Shown one piece after another: positions 1 through 9,131 of a stretch of DNA of 64,000 nucleotides. Each line of letters starts with the position of its first letter. The first letter of the stretch is position 1. A model generated the notes under the pieces. The model ran no database searches. It saw only the letters and a program-made list of their open reading frames with translations, and had not been told where the DNA came from. The DNA is from Sporosarcina thermotolerans (GTDB taxonomy: Bacteria > Bacillota > Bacilli > Bacillales_A > Planococcaceae), in assembly GCF_030067815.1 (NCBI RefSeq), contig NZ_CP125968.1, positions 601,501-665,500 on the forward strand, written 5' to 3'. The position numbers and the translations under genes were made by a program.

Positions 1-201
1 ATGGGTTTTCCCAATCAGCTCGTCACTTGTGTATTGGGATAATGCACAAAACTTTTCATTGACATATGTAATGACGCCTTTTGTATCTGTTATCGCAACA
101 ACGGAAGAGTAATCAAGTGCATTTTCAATATTACGAAGGATTTTCAGCGTCTTGTTGAATATCTCATTTATGGATGGACAGTCAATATCTGAAGGTTGCA
201 T
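1..201 (-). CDS. PAS-domain sensory protein, N-terminal part only
   Basis: The reverse strand encodes 67 residues from an ATG at 201 to the window edge, with an AAAGGG ribosome binding site just upstream. After a short helical lead, the residues VVAITDTKGVITYVNEKF and DELIGKTH form the start of a PAS domain, of the type found in Bacillus diguanylate cyclases, histidine kinases and sigma-54 activators. The output domain lies outside the window, so the class cannot be decided. It is divergent from the RocB-like gene; a RocR-type regulator is possible from context but is not shown by the sequence. Confidence 0.7.
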   Translation of the reverse strand, partial: MQPSDIDCPSINEIFNKTLKILRNIENALDYSSVVAITDTKGVITYVNEKFCALSQYTSDELIGKTH

Positions 202-465
202 TTAATAATCCCTTTCTTATACAAAACAGCGCAAGATTTGCGGAGATAGATTTTTGTAGTAGTGGTTAGGTCTAAAGTTGCAAACGGCCAAGAAATTACT
301 AATTATTATTAATTATAGCATTATCAAATACCCCCGTACAATCGTGTTACTTTTTTTTTTTTAGCTCCTATCAAGTATAGAAGAATGAAAAAAAGGGATA
401 CATCTATCACGTGGAGAATCTAACTAATAAACAGATTGGCATAGTTTTATTTGAAAGGCAGATAA

Positions 466-2091
466 ATGGGGGGCTTAAAAATGATGAAGTGGAACACTCC
501 GGAGAGTCTTGAAGATCTATTATGCGAAGTGGTAGGTTGGGATAGTCGAACGGGTACTGAGGGGGAAATTGAGTTTGCAACACGAATTTTAAAAAAGATT
601 TTGGAAATGCACTACTTTCAAGAAAACAGTTCTCATATCCATTTTCACGATGCAGGTAAGGGCAGAAATGCGGTTACAGCGTATTACGATAGTGGGGTTA
701 CGAATAAAACAATTGTCTTAATCAGCCATTTCGATACTGTACATATAGAAGAGTTTGGTGGCTTGGAAGAGTTAGCATTCAATCCGAGCGCACTTACGGA
801 AGAATTGAAGAAAAGGATAACCGATCTACCCGAGGATGTACAAGCTGACCTGAAATCCAATGACTATCTATTCGGTCGGGGAACGATGGATATGAAGATG
901 GGGCTTGTTTTACATCTTCATCTCCTGGAAAAGGCAAGCATTGAAAAATGGCCAATCAACCTTCTTTTATTGACAGTACCGGATGAAGAAGTGAATTCTT
1001 CGGGAATGAGGGCTTCGGTAAAGGGGTTACTCGAGTTAAGGGCAGAATATGGTCTACAATATGAATTATTTTTGAATGGCGAGCCTTCATTTTCACAGAA
1101 ACCGCAGGATACAAACTATTATATCTACTCGGGATCAATCGGAAAAATTATGCCGTCAGCGCTTTTTTATGGGAGAGAAACCCATGCCGGGGAACCGTTA
1201 AGTGGGATAACGGGTCATTATATGGCATCCTATCTTACAAAAGCAATGGAGTTCAATCCACATTTTGTTGAAGAGGAATACGGAGAAAAAACCCCGCTTC
1301 CCGTTTGTTTACAAGAGATTGACTTGAAGGAAGATTATTCCGTACAGACTTCTCATCATACTGCGGCTCTATATAATGTCTTTTTAATGCGACAAAATGC
1401 AGATGATATTATGACGATTTTTAAACATACCGCTGTCAATGCGATGGCTGAATGTACGAATGACTATAAGGCAATTTGTGAACGGGAGGGCGTCACACCG
1501 ATTGGGGATATCCGAGTTTTGGAATACACGGAATTGCTTGAGTATGCGATTAAGAAATTAGGCGCAACTGAAGTAGAGGGTATTATTAAAAACGCAGAGG
1601 CTGATGATTCGTTTGACGAACGGAAAATGTCCATGCAGATTACCGATGATTTAATGAGGATTTGCCAGGAACTCGCTCCAGCGACTATATTGTTTTACGC
1701 ACCTCCATATTATCCTGCCGTCAATTCATCTAATAATGAATTGGTCCGGGATAAGATTGCTTTGACGAAAAGGGTGTTGAAAGAGGAATTCAATGTTAAT
1801 GCAACTCAAGTGCATTATTTCAATGGAATATCCGATTTGAGCTACGTTAATTACGATTCGGCGGATACTGGATGGCAGTCTTTCAAAAATAACACGCCAG
1901 TGTGGGGAGATACATATAGTATTCCGTTTACGGAGATGCAACAGCTTCAATCCCCTGTGATGAATATCGGGCCATTTGGAAAAGACGCGCATAAGCTAAC
2001 CGAACGTCTTCACAAGGAAAGTGCATTCAAGTATACGCCATTTGTTTTGACCAAAGTAATTGAAAGCATGTTTGCGGAAGTGAAGGCTTAA
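466..2091 (+). CDS. rocB: RocB-like M20 family metallopeptidase
   Basis: This 541-residue protein fits the arginine-utilisation protein RocB, a long member of the M20/M25/M40 zinc peptidases. Metal-site motifs are visible: H88 and D90 in LISHFDTV, D142 in GRGTMDMK and the E174-E175 pair in VPDEEVNSSG. The lid domain lies between about residues 200 and 320. The substrate of RocB is not established; association with arginine catabolism is family knowledge. Start choice is uncertain: AAAGG precedes the ATG at 466, but GGGGGG at 468-473 could serve the ATGs at 481 and 484. It stands alone on this strand, divergent from a PAS-domain gene. Confidence 0.75.
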   Translation: MGGLKMMKWNTPESLEDLLCEVVGWDSRTGTEGEIEFATRILKKILEMHYFQENSSHIHFHDAGKGRNAVTAYYDSGVTNKTIVLISHFDTVHIEEFGGLEELAFNPSALTEELKKRITDLPEDVQADLKSNDYLFGRGTMDMKMGLVLHLHLLEKASIEKWPINLLLLTVPDEEVNSSGMRASVKGLLELRAEYGLQYELFLNGEPSFSQKPQDTNYYIYSGSIGKIMPSALFYGRETHAGEPLSGITGHYMASYLTKAMEFNPHFVEEEYGEKTPLPVCLQEIDLKEDYSVQTSHHTAALYNVFLMRQNADDIMTIFKHTAVNAMAECTNDYKAICEREGVTPIGDIRVLEYTELLEYAIKKLGATEVEGIIKNAEADDSFDERKMSMQITDDLMRICQELAPATILFYAPPYYPAVNSSNNELVRDKIALTKRVLKEEFNVNATQVHYFNGISDLSYVNYDSADTGWQSFKNNTPVWGDTYSIPFTEMQQLQSPVMNIGPFGKDAHKLTERLHKESAFKYTPFVLTKVIESMFAEVKA

Positions 2092-2186
2092 CAGAAAATT
2101 AATAGTTAAAACCTATTGTTTCAAGGCTATTAATTGTACACTGTATTTATAGACTATAATGAAGGTTCTTGAAAAGGGGTGGGGGA

Positions 2187-3449
2187 ATGGGGAATAAGAA
2201 GTTTAATAAGACGGAAAAGAGTTGGATGTTTTACGACTGGGCGAACTCGGCCTATTCAATTATTATTACAACAGCAGTTTTTCCGATTTACTACAAGTCA
2301 GTGGCGACGAGTGCTGGTGTTGAGTCATCGCATTCGACAGCGTATTTGGCGTATACCGTTGCGATTGCCACGTTCATCTTAGCGATGATTGGGCCGATTT
2401 TAGGAACGATTGCGGATTATAAGGGATTAAAAAAGAAGTTTTTCTTAACCTTTTTCCTAATTGGTTCACTTTCGACGATTTCCTTGGCATTTGTGCCTGA
2501 CGGTACATGGCTGCCGCTGTTGATCATTTATACGATAACGGCCGTCGGATTCCATGGGGCAAATATATTTTACGATGCATTTTTGGTCGATGTGACCCCT
2601 GTGGAGAAAATGGATGAAGTGTCTGCTCGTGGATTCGGGTTAGGGTATATCGGTAGTACGATTCCGTTTATTATCAGTATTGCAATCATTCTTTTAGCTG
2701 ACAACGGAGTGATTCCGCTTTCGATGGCGGTAGCAACAAAGTTAGCATTCGTCATTACGGGAATTTGGTGGTTCACGTTCACGATTCCGATGCTCAAGAA
2801 TGTTGTACAACTTCATGGAATTGAACAGGAACCAAGGATTCTTGCAAGCGGCTTCCGAAGACTTGGAGAAACGTTTAAGGAAATTAAGAAGTACAAAACA
2901 GTTTTCATCTTTTTATTAGCATATTTCTTTTATATTGATGGAGTAGGAACGATCATTTCGATGTCCACAGCATATGGAACGGATTTGGGTATCGGTTCGA
3001 CCGATCTTTTGATTGTCCTATTCGTCACTCAAGTCGTTGCGGCGCCATTTGCACTTATATACGGTAGGCTTGCAAAGAGGTTTTCGGTGAAGGCAATGTT
3101 ATATGTTGGGATTTTCGTTTATATTATCGTTTGTATTTACGCGTTTTTCTTATCGTCAGTGATGGATTTCTGGATACTTGCAATGCTCGTCGCGACCTCC
3201 CAAGGCGGTATCCAGGCATTGAGCCGCTCATATTTCGCTCAACTTGTACCGAAAGAGAAATCCAATGAATTTTTCGGTTTCTATAATATTTTTGGGAAGT
3301 TCGCTGCCGTCATGGGACCAATGTTATTGGGGGTTACTGCCCATGCAACGGGAAGCTCGGCATACGGAGTGTTTAGCTTGGTGATCTTGTTCATCATCGG
3401 TGGGATTCTATTGCGGATGGTTCCGAAGCCGGCGAGTGAAGCTGTATAA
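2187..3449 (+). CDS. MFS transporter of the UMF1 (YxiO/Atg22-like) family
   Basis: A 420-residue integral membrane protein with about 12 hydrophobic segments. The opening WMFYDWANSAYSIIITTAVF is the hallmark of the UMF1 branch of the major facilitator superfamily, which includes B. subtilis YxiO and the vacuolar Atg22 exporter. The motif GPILGTIADYKGLKKKF matches the MFS loop 2-3 signature. The ATG at 2187 follows a purine-rich GGGGTGGGGG stretch and starts the conserved protein; a TTG at 2169 would add six residues without support. Substrate unknown; amino acid export is the family suggestion. A clear terminator follows directly. Confidence 0.8.
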   Translation: MGNKKFNKTEKSWMFYDWANSAYSIIITTAVFPIYYKSVATSAGVESSHSTAYLAYTVAIATFILAMIGPILGTIADYKGLKKKFFLTFFLIGSLSTISLAFVPDGTWLPLLIIYTITAVGFHGANIFYDAFLVDVTPVEKMDEVSARGFGLGYIGSTIPFIISIAIILLADNGVIPLSMAVATKLAFVITGIWWFTFTIPMLKNVVQLHGIEQEPRILASGFRRLGETFKEIKKYKTVFIFLLAYFFYIDGVGTIISMSTAYGTDLGIGSTDLLIVLFVTQVVAAPFALIYGRLAKRFSVKAMLYVGIFVYIIVCIYAFFLSSVMDFWILAMLVATSQGGIQALSRSYFAQLVPKEKSNEFFGFYNIFGKFAAVMGPMLLGVTAHATGSSAYGVFSLVILFIIGGILLRMVPKPASEAV

Positions 3450-3456
3450 GGCGATA

Positions 3457-3490
3457 TAAAAAAACAGGCGAATTCGCCTGTTTTTTATTT
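3457..3490 (+). terminator. Rho-independent terminator after the MFS gene
   Basis: A perfect palindrome, AAAACAGGCGAA followed by TTCGCCTGTTTT, ends in a run of T. It closes the MFS transcript a few bases after the stop codon. Confidence 0.9.
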
Positions 3491-3496
3491 TACGTC

Positions 3497-3677
3497 TATA
3501 CTCCGTGCGCCAGAAGCTCGGGTCATAAGTCAAATTTGCTTTGTGGCAAAAAGCACCACGCCGCAACTTTGCCTTATGCCAGAGGCCGGCAGGATGCCGG
3601 TCATGCAGTCGTTGCCGCAGGACGCGGCGTCCTTAGACTGCGAACCCCTGCTATGCAGGCGCCCTGCGCTTTTGTTC
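3497..3677. repeat. GC-rich, highly structured intergenic element
   Basis: About 180 bases between two convergent genes are much richer in G and C than the surroundings and packed with short inverted repeats. Examples are CCGGCA..TGCCGG (3587-3601 area), GCCGC..GCGGC and AGGAC..GTCCT nested inside GCAGTC..GACTGC (3604-3642 area), and CATAAG..CTTATG. No convincing ORF or promoter is seen. It could be an interspersed repeat (REP or MITE-like) or a structured RNA. No second copy is present in this window, so its repeat nature is inference from base composition and structure. Confidence 0.4.
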
Positions 3678-4307
3678 TTATCTCGGTTTAATTTGCTGCA
3701 TTTGTAAGATTCTAAAGCCGTTTTTCTCTAATTTTTCACGTATTTTAGTTGCTTCTTCTCCAGATTTTCCGTTTTCCAACGTGAGGACAACTCTTCGGGC
3801 AAGGGCAGAACCATTGTCGAGCGTCATTAGGCCCTCGATGTTTTCATCCTTTAACACCGTTGTCAATTTTCGGATCATGCCGCGTGCTTCGGTTGAGGCA
3901 AGTGTAATATTAAGTCCACCAGTATTTAGGCCGAATGCATCTTCAAACACACTTTCGATTTTATTATGCGTTACAATACCAATAAGCTTGCCGTTTCTTA
4001 CTACGCTGATGAATGGCAATGCCTTGATTTTAAGTAAGGCGCTTAAAAATGAAGCATCTTCATAAACGTAAACATCTTGATGCTCTAACAAAGGCTCGAT
4101 TGACCCTTGTTCATCGCCTTTTTCTTCGTATAAATAGGAGAGCAAATCGACCTTATAGATCATTCCTTTATACGTATCATCGTTATCTACAACAGGGATA
4201 CAGCGGTATCCTGTCTCAATAATTTTCTTGTATGTTTCGGAAACAGTTTGTTCCACTTTTACCGTTGCGACTCCTAATCTTTCTACGATTAAATCTCGAA
4301 TATGCAT
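3678..4307 (-). CDS. CBS-domain pair protein with C-terminal ACT-like region
   Basis: 209 residues. Two CBS motifs occupy about residues 1-60 and 70-125, with typical patterns GYRCIPVVDNDDTYKGMIYK and LPFISVVRNGKLIGIVTHN. The last 75 residues (from about 135) alternate beta-alpha-beta and end in a VVLTLENGK stretch that resembles an ACT fold. CBS pairs bind adenine nucleotides, and in Firmicutes some (CbpA/CbpB types) bind cyclic di-AMP; which ligand applies here cannot be told. ATG at 4307 follows AAGGGGGAC. The gene is divergent from the LytTR regulator and convergent with the MFS gene. Confidence 0.7.
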   Translation of the reverse strand: MHIRDLIVERLGVATVKVEQTVSETYKKIIETGYRCIPVVDNDDTYKGMIYKVDLLSYLYEEKGDEQGSIEPLLEHQDVYVYEDASFLSALLKIKALPFISVVRNGKLIGIVTHNKIESVFEDAFGLNTGGLNITLASTEARGMIRKLTTVLKDENIEGLMTLDNGSALARRVVLTLENGKSGEEATKIREKLEKNGFRILQMQQIKPR

Positions 4308-4348
4308 GCTGAATGTCCCCCTTGATTTTTCTTTTTTGTCATAATTTT

Positions 4349-4375
4349 TTGTTACTTAGTATCTTCCATTATAAT
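4349..4375 (+). promoter_or_regulatory. Promoter for the LytTR regulator
   Basis: TATAAT at 4370-4375 is a perfect -10 box. The -35 is weak: TTGTTA with a 15-base gap or a T-rich TTTTGT with 17. Transcription from about 4382 would leave a leader of roughly 60 bases before the ATG at 4445. Confidence 0.5.
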
Positions 4376-4444
4376 TCAAAAGTTGAATGTTGTACATGAA
4401 AACTTATATCTATAGTAAAGAGCTTTTCAAAGAAAGGAGCAAGG

Positions 4445-5088
4445 ATGGGCATGTTGAACTTGGACTCCCTTTTAGATGTTATCGGGAATTATTTGCTGAT
4501 GAAATATCCATCGTTGTATCGAATACAAAAGAATACGTTTATTATCGACCAAGCAAACGGATTGATTTGAAAATCAGGCCTGGTGATCCTGTAAGGGAAG
4601 GGACACTTGCGTACAAAGCATTAACAGAAGGCCAGAAAACTTCGGAGTTCATTAACCGAGATGTTTTCGGCGTCCCTTATCATGGTATGGCCGTTCCTTT
4701 TCATAATGATGGTGTCATAGATGGCTGTGTTATTGCAATTTATCCGGCATATACGGAAGGGAAATCGGTTGTCACTTTGAAAACACAGGACGGATGGGTC
4801 CCTGTTCCATTTTCGGAAGTGAATTATATTGAAGTAAAGAATCGTAAGACCGTTGTTGTAGCCGATCATATTACAGGTACCCACAAGAATTCATTGCAAA
4901 ACTTTGAGTATGTCTTGCCGCATGATCTTTTTGTCCGTTGCCATCGATCGTTCATCGTGAATGTGACGCATATAAAAGAAATTTTTCCGGACACTCACTC
5001 AACTTTCTTGTTATCTATGAGTGACGGTGCACAAATTCCTGTCAGTCAGTCGTACTCAAGTTATTTTAGAAAACTATTGGGTTTTTAA
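4445..5088 (+). CDS. LytTR-family transcriptional regulator (one frameshift)
   Basis: About 214 residues once a missing base near 4492-4494 (TTT, probably TTTT) is restored. The N-terminal part is a PAS-like sensory domain (VVSNTKEYVYYRPSKRIDLK, then GDPVREGTLAYKAL); the C-terminal 95 residues are a LytTR DNA-binding domain (VNYIEVKNRKTVVV, FVRCHRSFIVN). The start is taken as ATG 4445 because AAAGGAG lies at 4433-4439 and the first 16 residues (beginning MGMLNLDSLLDVIGN) form the natural N-terminal helix leading into ADEISIVV. An in-frame ATG at 4387 has no ribosome binding site. The gene precedes a CoA-transferase gene and probably controls it. Confidence 0.75.
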
Positions 5089-5118
5089 TCTTGGTCTTAA
5101 AGCGCGCTGAACAGTTGC

Positions 5119-5148
5119 TTAGTCAAAAATATGCTGCTTTAGACAAAA
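5119..5148 (+). promoter_or_regulatory. Candidate LytTR binding site (direct repeat)
   Basis: TTAGTCAAAA at 5119-5128 and TTAGACAAAA at 5139-5148 are direct repeats exactly 20 bases apart, followed by similar tails (ATGCTG, TGTATGGCTG). LytTR proteins typically bind two such direct repeats about two helical turns apart. The site lies between the LytTR gene and the CoA-transferase gene. This is inference from spacing and location. Confidence 0.45.
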
Positions 5149-5253
5149 TGTATGGCTGTTTATCCGCTAATATCGTTTTTCATCCTCAAATTCCCTTTCG
5201 TTCCTTTGGATGCGATAAGATTAAGCCAAAGACAATCAAAGGAGCGGTTGGGA

Positions 5254-6777
5254 ATGGGTAACCACATGGATCGTATCAGACATGAAGGATTGAAAAATGT
5301 TATTGTTTCTGCTGAAGAGGCGGCTTCTTGGGTTAAGGACGGAATGACGTTGGGGTTAAGCGGGTTCACTCGTGCGGGTGATGCGAAAGCGGTTCCAATG
5401 GCTTTGGTAAAACGCGCTGAAACAGAAAAATTCAAGGTGAACGTATTTACAGGTGCTTCACTCGGATCAGATATAGATAGATTGTTTACGGAAGCTGGGA
5501 TTATCAATAAGCGTTTGCCATTCCAAGCGGAAAGAGCAATGCGTAACGGCATCAATAACGGGGAACTTCTTTTTGTAGACCACCATCTATCTCACACAGC
5601 AGAGTGGATTCGCGCAGGTGTAATTGAACCAATTGATTTCGCAATTGTGGAAGCGGTTTCAGTTACTGAGGACGGAATGATTATTCCTTCGACTTCTGTT
5701 GGTAACTCGTTATCGTTTGCAAAGCATGCAAAATCAATCATTATTGAGATAAATACAGCTCATTCTTCGGAGTGGGAAGGTATCCATGATTTATATGATA
5801 CTGGTAAACAAGGCGAGCGGAATCCAATCCAGCTAACGAAAGTGGATGATCGGATCGGAACAGTCGGAATCCCAGTAGACGTGGATAAAGTCAAAGGAAT
5901 CGTATTTACACATCAAGCAGATTCTCCATCGACAATCACTCAACCAGATGAGGACACTGAAATCATGGCTGGACATCTACTGTCGTTCTTACGCACGGAA
6001 GTAGAGTCCGGCAGATTGACAAATTCATTGGCACCTCTTCAATCAGGTATCGGCTCACAGGCAAATGCTGTACTTCATGGCCTGTTAGACTCGGAATTCG
6101 AAGACCTTGAAGTGTACTCGGAAGTATTGCAGGATGCTGTATTTGACTTGATTGATGCGGGTAAAGTTCGTAAGGCTTCATGCGCTTCAATTACATTGTC
6201 ACAAGAGAAGATGGATAAAGTATTTAGTAATTTAGATAAATATCGAGATAAATTAATCATGCGTCCACAGGAAATTTCGAACCACCCGGAAATTATCCGC
6301 CGACTCGGATTGATTTCTATCAATACTGCACTTGAGCTGGATATTTACGGAAACGTCAATTCAACGCATGTAACTGGAACGAAAATGATGAACGGCATCG
6401 GCGGCTCTGGAGATTTCGCACGTAATGCACGGCTTGCTATCTTTGTGACAAAGTCAGTTGCCAAAAACGGTGACATTTCCAGTATCGTACCATTTGTCTC
6501 TCACGTGGATCATACAGAACATGATGTCGACGTCATCGTTACGGAGCACGGATTTGCGGATTTACGTGGACTTGCACCAAGAGAGCGTGTCGAATTGATC
6601 ATCGGAAATTGTGCGCACCCAATGTACCGTGCACAATTATGGGAGTACTACTCTGAAGCGCTTGAGCGAGGCGGCCACACACCGCATGTGCTTGAAAAAG
6701 CGTTCTCATGGCATACGAATTTGATGCAGCACGGGACAATGCGCCCACGCACTGAGCGTACGGAAGAGTTAGTTTAA
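5254..6777 (+). CDS. Acetyl-CoA hydrolase / succinyl-CoA:acetate CoA-transferase family protein
   Basis: 507 residues, the normal length for the Cat1/AarC class I CoA-transferases. The conserved GIGSQANAV stretch (about residues 265-273) is followed by YSEVLQD, whose glutamate E290 fits the nucleophile that forms the enzyme-CoA thioester. GGSGDFARNA and VTEHGFADLRGL are C-terminal family motifs. It would move CoA between acetate and succinate or hydrolyse acetyl-CoA in the cytosol. The ATG at 5254 follows AAAGGAG by nine bases; a longer in-frame opening from 5152 lacks one. It lies downstream of the LytTR regulator and ends at a strong terminator. Confidence 0.85.
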   Translation: MGNHMDRIRHEGLKNVIVSAEEAASWVKDGMTLGLSGFTRAGDAKAVPMALVKRAETEKFKVNVFTGASLGSDIDRLFTEAGIINKRLPFQAERAMRNGINNGELLFVDHHLSHTAEWIRAGVIEPIDFAIVEAVSVTEDGMIIPSTSVGNSLSFAKHAKSIIIEINTAHSSEWEGIHDLYDTGKQGERNPIQLTKVDDRIGTVGIPVDVDKVKGIVFTHQADSPSTITQPDEDTEIMAGHLLSFLRTEVESGRLTNSLAPLQSGIGSQANAVLHGLLDSEFEDLEVYSEVLQDAVFDLIDAGKVRKASCASITLSQEKMDKVFSNLDKYRDKLIMRPQEISNHPEIIRRLGLISINTALELDIYGNVNSTHVTGTKMMNGIGGSGDFARNARLAIFVTKSVAKNGDISSIVPFVSHVDHTEHDVDVIVTEHGFADLRGLAPRERVELIIGNCAHPMYRAQLWEYYSEALERGGHTPHVLEKAFSWHTNLMQHGTMRPRTERTEELV

Positions 6778-6812
6778 GTACACTGCCATTCGAATTAAAA
6801 TATATAAACCGC

Positions 6813-6846
6813 AAAAAAGCGATCCCTTCTATGGGGTCGCTTTTGC
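6813..6846 (+). terminator. Rho-independent terminator after the CoA-transferase gene
   Basis: AAAAGCGATCCC pairs with GGGGTCGCTTTT (one G-T pair) around a short loop and ends in T residues. Confidence 0.85.
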
Positions 6847-6870
6847 ATGGTGTCGATGACATGCCAGCGG

Positions 6871-6985
6871 GAATTGCTCGAGTTAGGTGGAGTTATGCTC
6901 GAGTTTTATGGTGTTATGCTTGAGTTGGGGAGGTTATGCTCGAGTTTGGACTGGGTATGCTCGAGTTCGATGGGGTTATGCTCAT
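6871..6985 (-). repeat. Phased 21-bp repeat array A, core AACTCGAGCATAA
   Basis: Between the convergent CoA-transferase and mgtE genes. On the plus strand TGCTCGAGTT or a close variant recurs at 6875, 6896, 6917, 6937, 6958 and 6979, that is steps of 21, 21, 20, 21 and 21. The sequence between cores is variable. Read on the minus strand the core is ACTCGAGCATAAC, and the array is headed by a degenerate unit GATGAGCAT after GATAGTCCCGA. The remaining bases of this gene-free stretch hold nothing else that I can support. Confidence 0.8.
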
Positions 6986-7095
6986 CTCGGGACTATCGAC
7001 TCATCAAAAAAGTACGGGAGGACCATGATTTCGCGGAAAGTCCACTGTAAAATCAATTATCCGATTGCGCCAAATGCCTTTGACCAATAAAATCT

Positions 7096-8452
7096 TTACA
7101 TCAATTTCGAGATAAACATCGCTGCAATACCGAAATAAATAAGCAAGGATAAAATATCATTTATGGTAGTAATGAGTGGACCGGACGCGACGGCAGGGTC
7201 GACTTTGAATTTATTCAAAATAAGTGGAATGACAGTGCCCGCGAGTGTGCCGATAATCAGAGTTGCAAAGAGAGATGCCCCTACGACAAGACCAAGCGCA
7301 AGGTTTTGTTGCCAAAAATAAGCGATGATGGCTATAATGACGCCGTTGATGACACCAAGCATGATGCCGACAAGCAGTTCGCGGAAAATGAGACTGAATG
7401 TCTTTTGCATCGTCAGTTCCTCAGTCACAAGTCCGCGGACGACAATGGCTAACGACTGCGTTCCAGTATTTCCGGTCATCCCCGAAATCATCGGCATGAA
7501 AAGGCGAGCGCAACAACGGCTTCAAGTGTTGCTTCGAATTTGGCAATAATGCTTCCCGAAACAGTCCGATGAATAATAGCAATACGAGCCAAGGCAATCG
7601 TTTAAAAGCAGCTACAACCGGTTTTGTATGAAAATCAATTTCCTTCCCAGACGCAAACAACATTTCAATATCTTCATTCGCCTCACGTATAACGATGTCG
7701 AGCACATCATCCGCTGTAATAATACCAACCAAAATATTTTCATCATTTACGACAGGTACAGAAAGAAAATCATAGCGTCCAATCATTCTCGCAACTTCGC
7801 TTTGTTTCGTATTCTCATTGACCTTGACGATATCGGATGTCATCACCTCCGAAATGGGATTCTCCGGTTTGCATAACAGAAGGTCCCGATAGGAAGCGAC
7901 GCCAATCAATTTCTTCTCATCATCAATGACGTATACATAATTCAAGTAATCCGCGAACTCCCTAAAATGTTTCAGTTTATCAATCGTCATTCGGACAGTA
8001 TATGATTTGTGAACCCATACATACTGACTGATCATCACCCGCCCGGCAGATTTCCTCGGATACTTCATCTGCTTGCGTATCGCCTTTTTCTCCTCATCCT
8101 TCATCTGGGCGATCAACTGATTAACTTCTTTATCCGGCAAATCGGAGAGTAGTTGGGTAAGTTCGTCACTTTTCAAAAGCTCCATTAATTCTGTAGAACG
8201 GATTGGGCCGATTTTCTTTAGCACAAGAAGCTGTTCACCACGTGTCAAATATCTTAGTAGGGTCACTAATTGATCTAAAGAGAGCCATTCCAAGAATAGG
8301 ATTCTACGTTTTCGCGGCAAGTTGCGGTAGTGAATTGAAGTGTCATATGGCGATAATTCACTAATCACCTTTTGGAAAGTATTCTTCTGACCTTCTTTTA
8401 ATAAATGAACAATTGCGCGTGAAATCTCTTCTTTTCCTCCATTGACTGACAT
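7096..8452 (-). CDS. mgtE: MgtE magnesium transporter (two frameshifts)
   Basis: About 452 residues after two missing bases are restored, the usual length of MgtE. Order: N-terminal superhelical domain with repeated Leu-rich helices (to about residue 130), a CBS pair (about 130-260, with VYVIDDEKKLIGVASYRDLL and DFLSVPVVNDENILVGIIT), a connecting helix, then five membrane segments including the pore motif MPMISGMTGNTGTQS. Both lesions are short T runs on the coding strand (plus-strand AAA at 7559-7561 and AAAA at 7499-7502). Imports Mg2+ with CBS-domain gating. ATG 8452 with GAGGTG nine bases upstream is preferred to the GTG at 8464. Confidence 0.85.
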
Positions 8453-8547
8453 GACTCTCTTCACCTCACTTACTATTTCGATGAAGTACTCGATAACCTG
8501 TCTATCCCCTGATAGTTGTTTAGATAAACAGAGTGGGGATTGTAAGG

Positions 8548-8968
8548 GGGCTGTTTTTCAAGTTGAATTGTAGCCATTCGGTGGTAAATTCGCCTAAGTC
8601 GGTGATAAACACCCGAGAGTCGGTGATAAAGTTGCCCGAGTCGGTGATAACACGCCGAGAGTCGGTGATAAACCCCGCCAAGTCGGTGATAAATGGTTGG
8701 GGCCAGCTCTTTTTGTCCAAGTGGTGATAACTATGCCCTGAGTGGTGATAACAGTGTTCCAAGTGGTGATAACGGACATTTAAGTGGTGATAAACATGTT
8801 TTAAGTGGTGATAAATGATTCCAAGGGCAGTTTTTCAAGTTGAATTGTAGCCATTCGGTGATAAATTCATCCAAGTCGGTGATAAACACCCGAGAGTCGG
8901 TGATAAAGTTGCCGAGTCGGTGATAACAAGCCTCAAGTCGGTGATAAACCCCGCCAAGTCGGTGATAA
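8548..8968 (+). repeat. Phased 21-bp repeat array B, core GTCGGTGATAA, with internal duplication
   Basis: Seventeen units lie between the divergent mgtE and amino acid ABC genes. Cores start at 8579, 8600, 8621, 8642, 8663 and 8684 (CGGTGATAA); at 8722, 8743, 8764, 8785 and 8806 (TGGTGATAA); and at 8856, 8877, 8898, 8918, 8939 and 8960 (CGGTGATAA). Steps are 21 with one 20 inside blocks. The first block with its lead (8548-8692) is repeated almost unchanged 277 bases later (8824-8968). Open frames across it only reflect the 21-base period. The rest of the 8453-9131 gap shows no other supported feature. Confidence 0.9.
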
Positions 8969-9131
8969 CGCCTCAAGGACATGCCTGCAATAGGTGCTAC
9001 CAATACCAATTAGTCTCCCTCCCAACCAATCTCCCCCAAAAAAAGTAGGTTTATTGGATAAATGATAGGGAAAGAGAGTTAGTAGGCAAATAAATTCGGC
9101 ATCGGTCGATGACAAAAGGGAGTTTTTTAGA

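Noticed and set aside
211..465. Sigma-54 promoter upstream of the RocB-like gene
   Set aside because: TAGG-N9-GC near 268-283 has one base too few between GG and GC, and TTGGCAT near 436 lacks the GC element and lies too close to the start codon.
4387..4444. Longer LytTR protein starting at ATG 4387 or 4396, on a nearly leaderless mRNA
   Set aside because: There is no ribosome binding site, the extra residues look random, and a good AAAGGAG-ATG with a natural N-terminus exists in the other frame at 4445.
8453..8547. Magnesium (M-box) riboswitch ahead of mgtE
   Set aside because: Only about 100 bases separate mgtE from the repeat array and none of the conserved M-box blocks or a terminator is visible.
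8520..9009. Open frames encoding heptad repeats (such as FITDSRVFITDL) across array B on both strands
   Set aside because: They arise because the DNA period of 21 is a multiple of three. Steps of 20 break the frame, no ribosome binding sites precede them, and the conserved unit is DNA sequence, not peptide.
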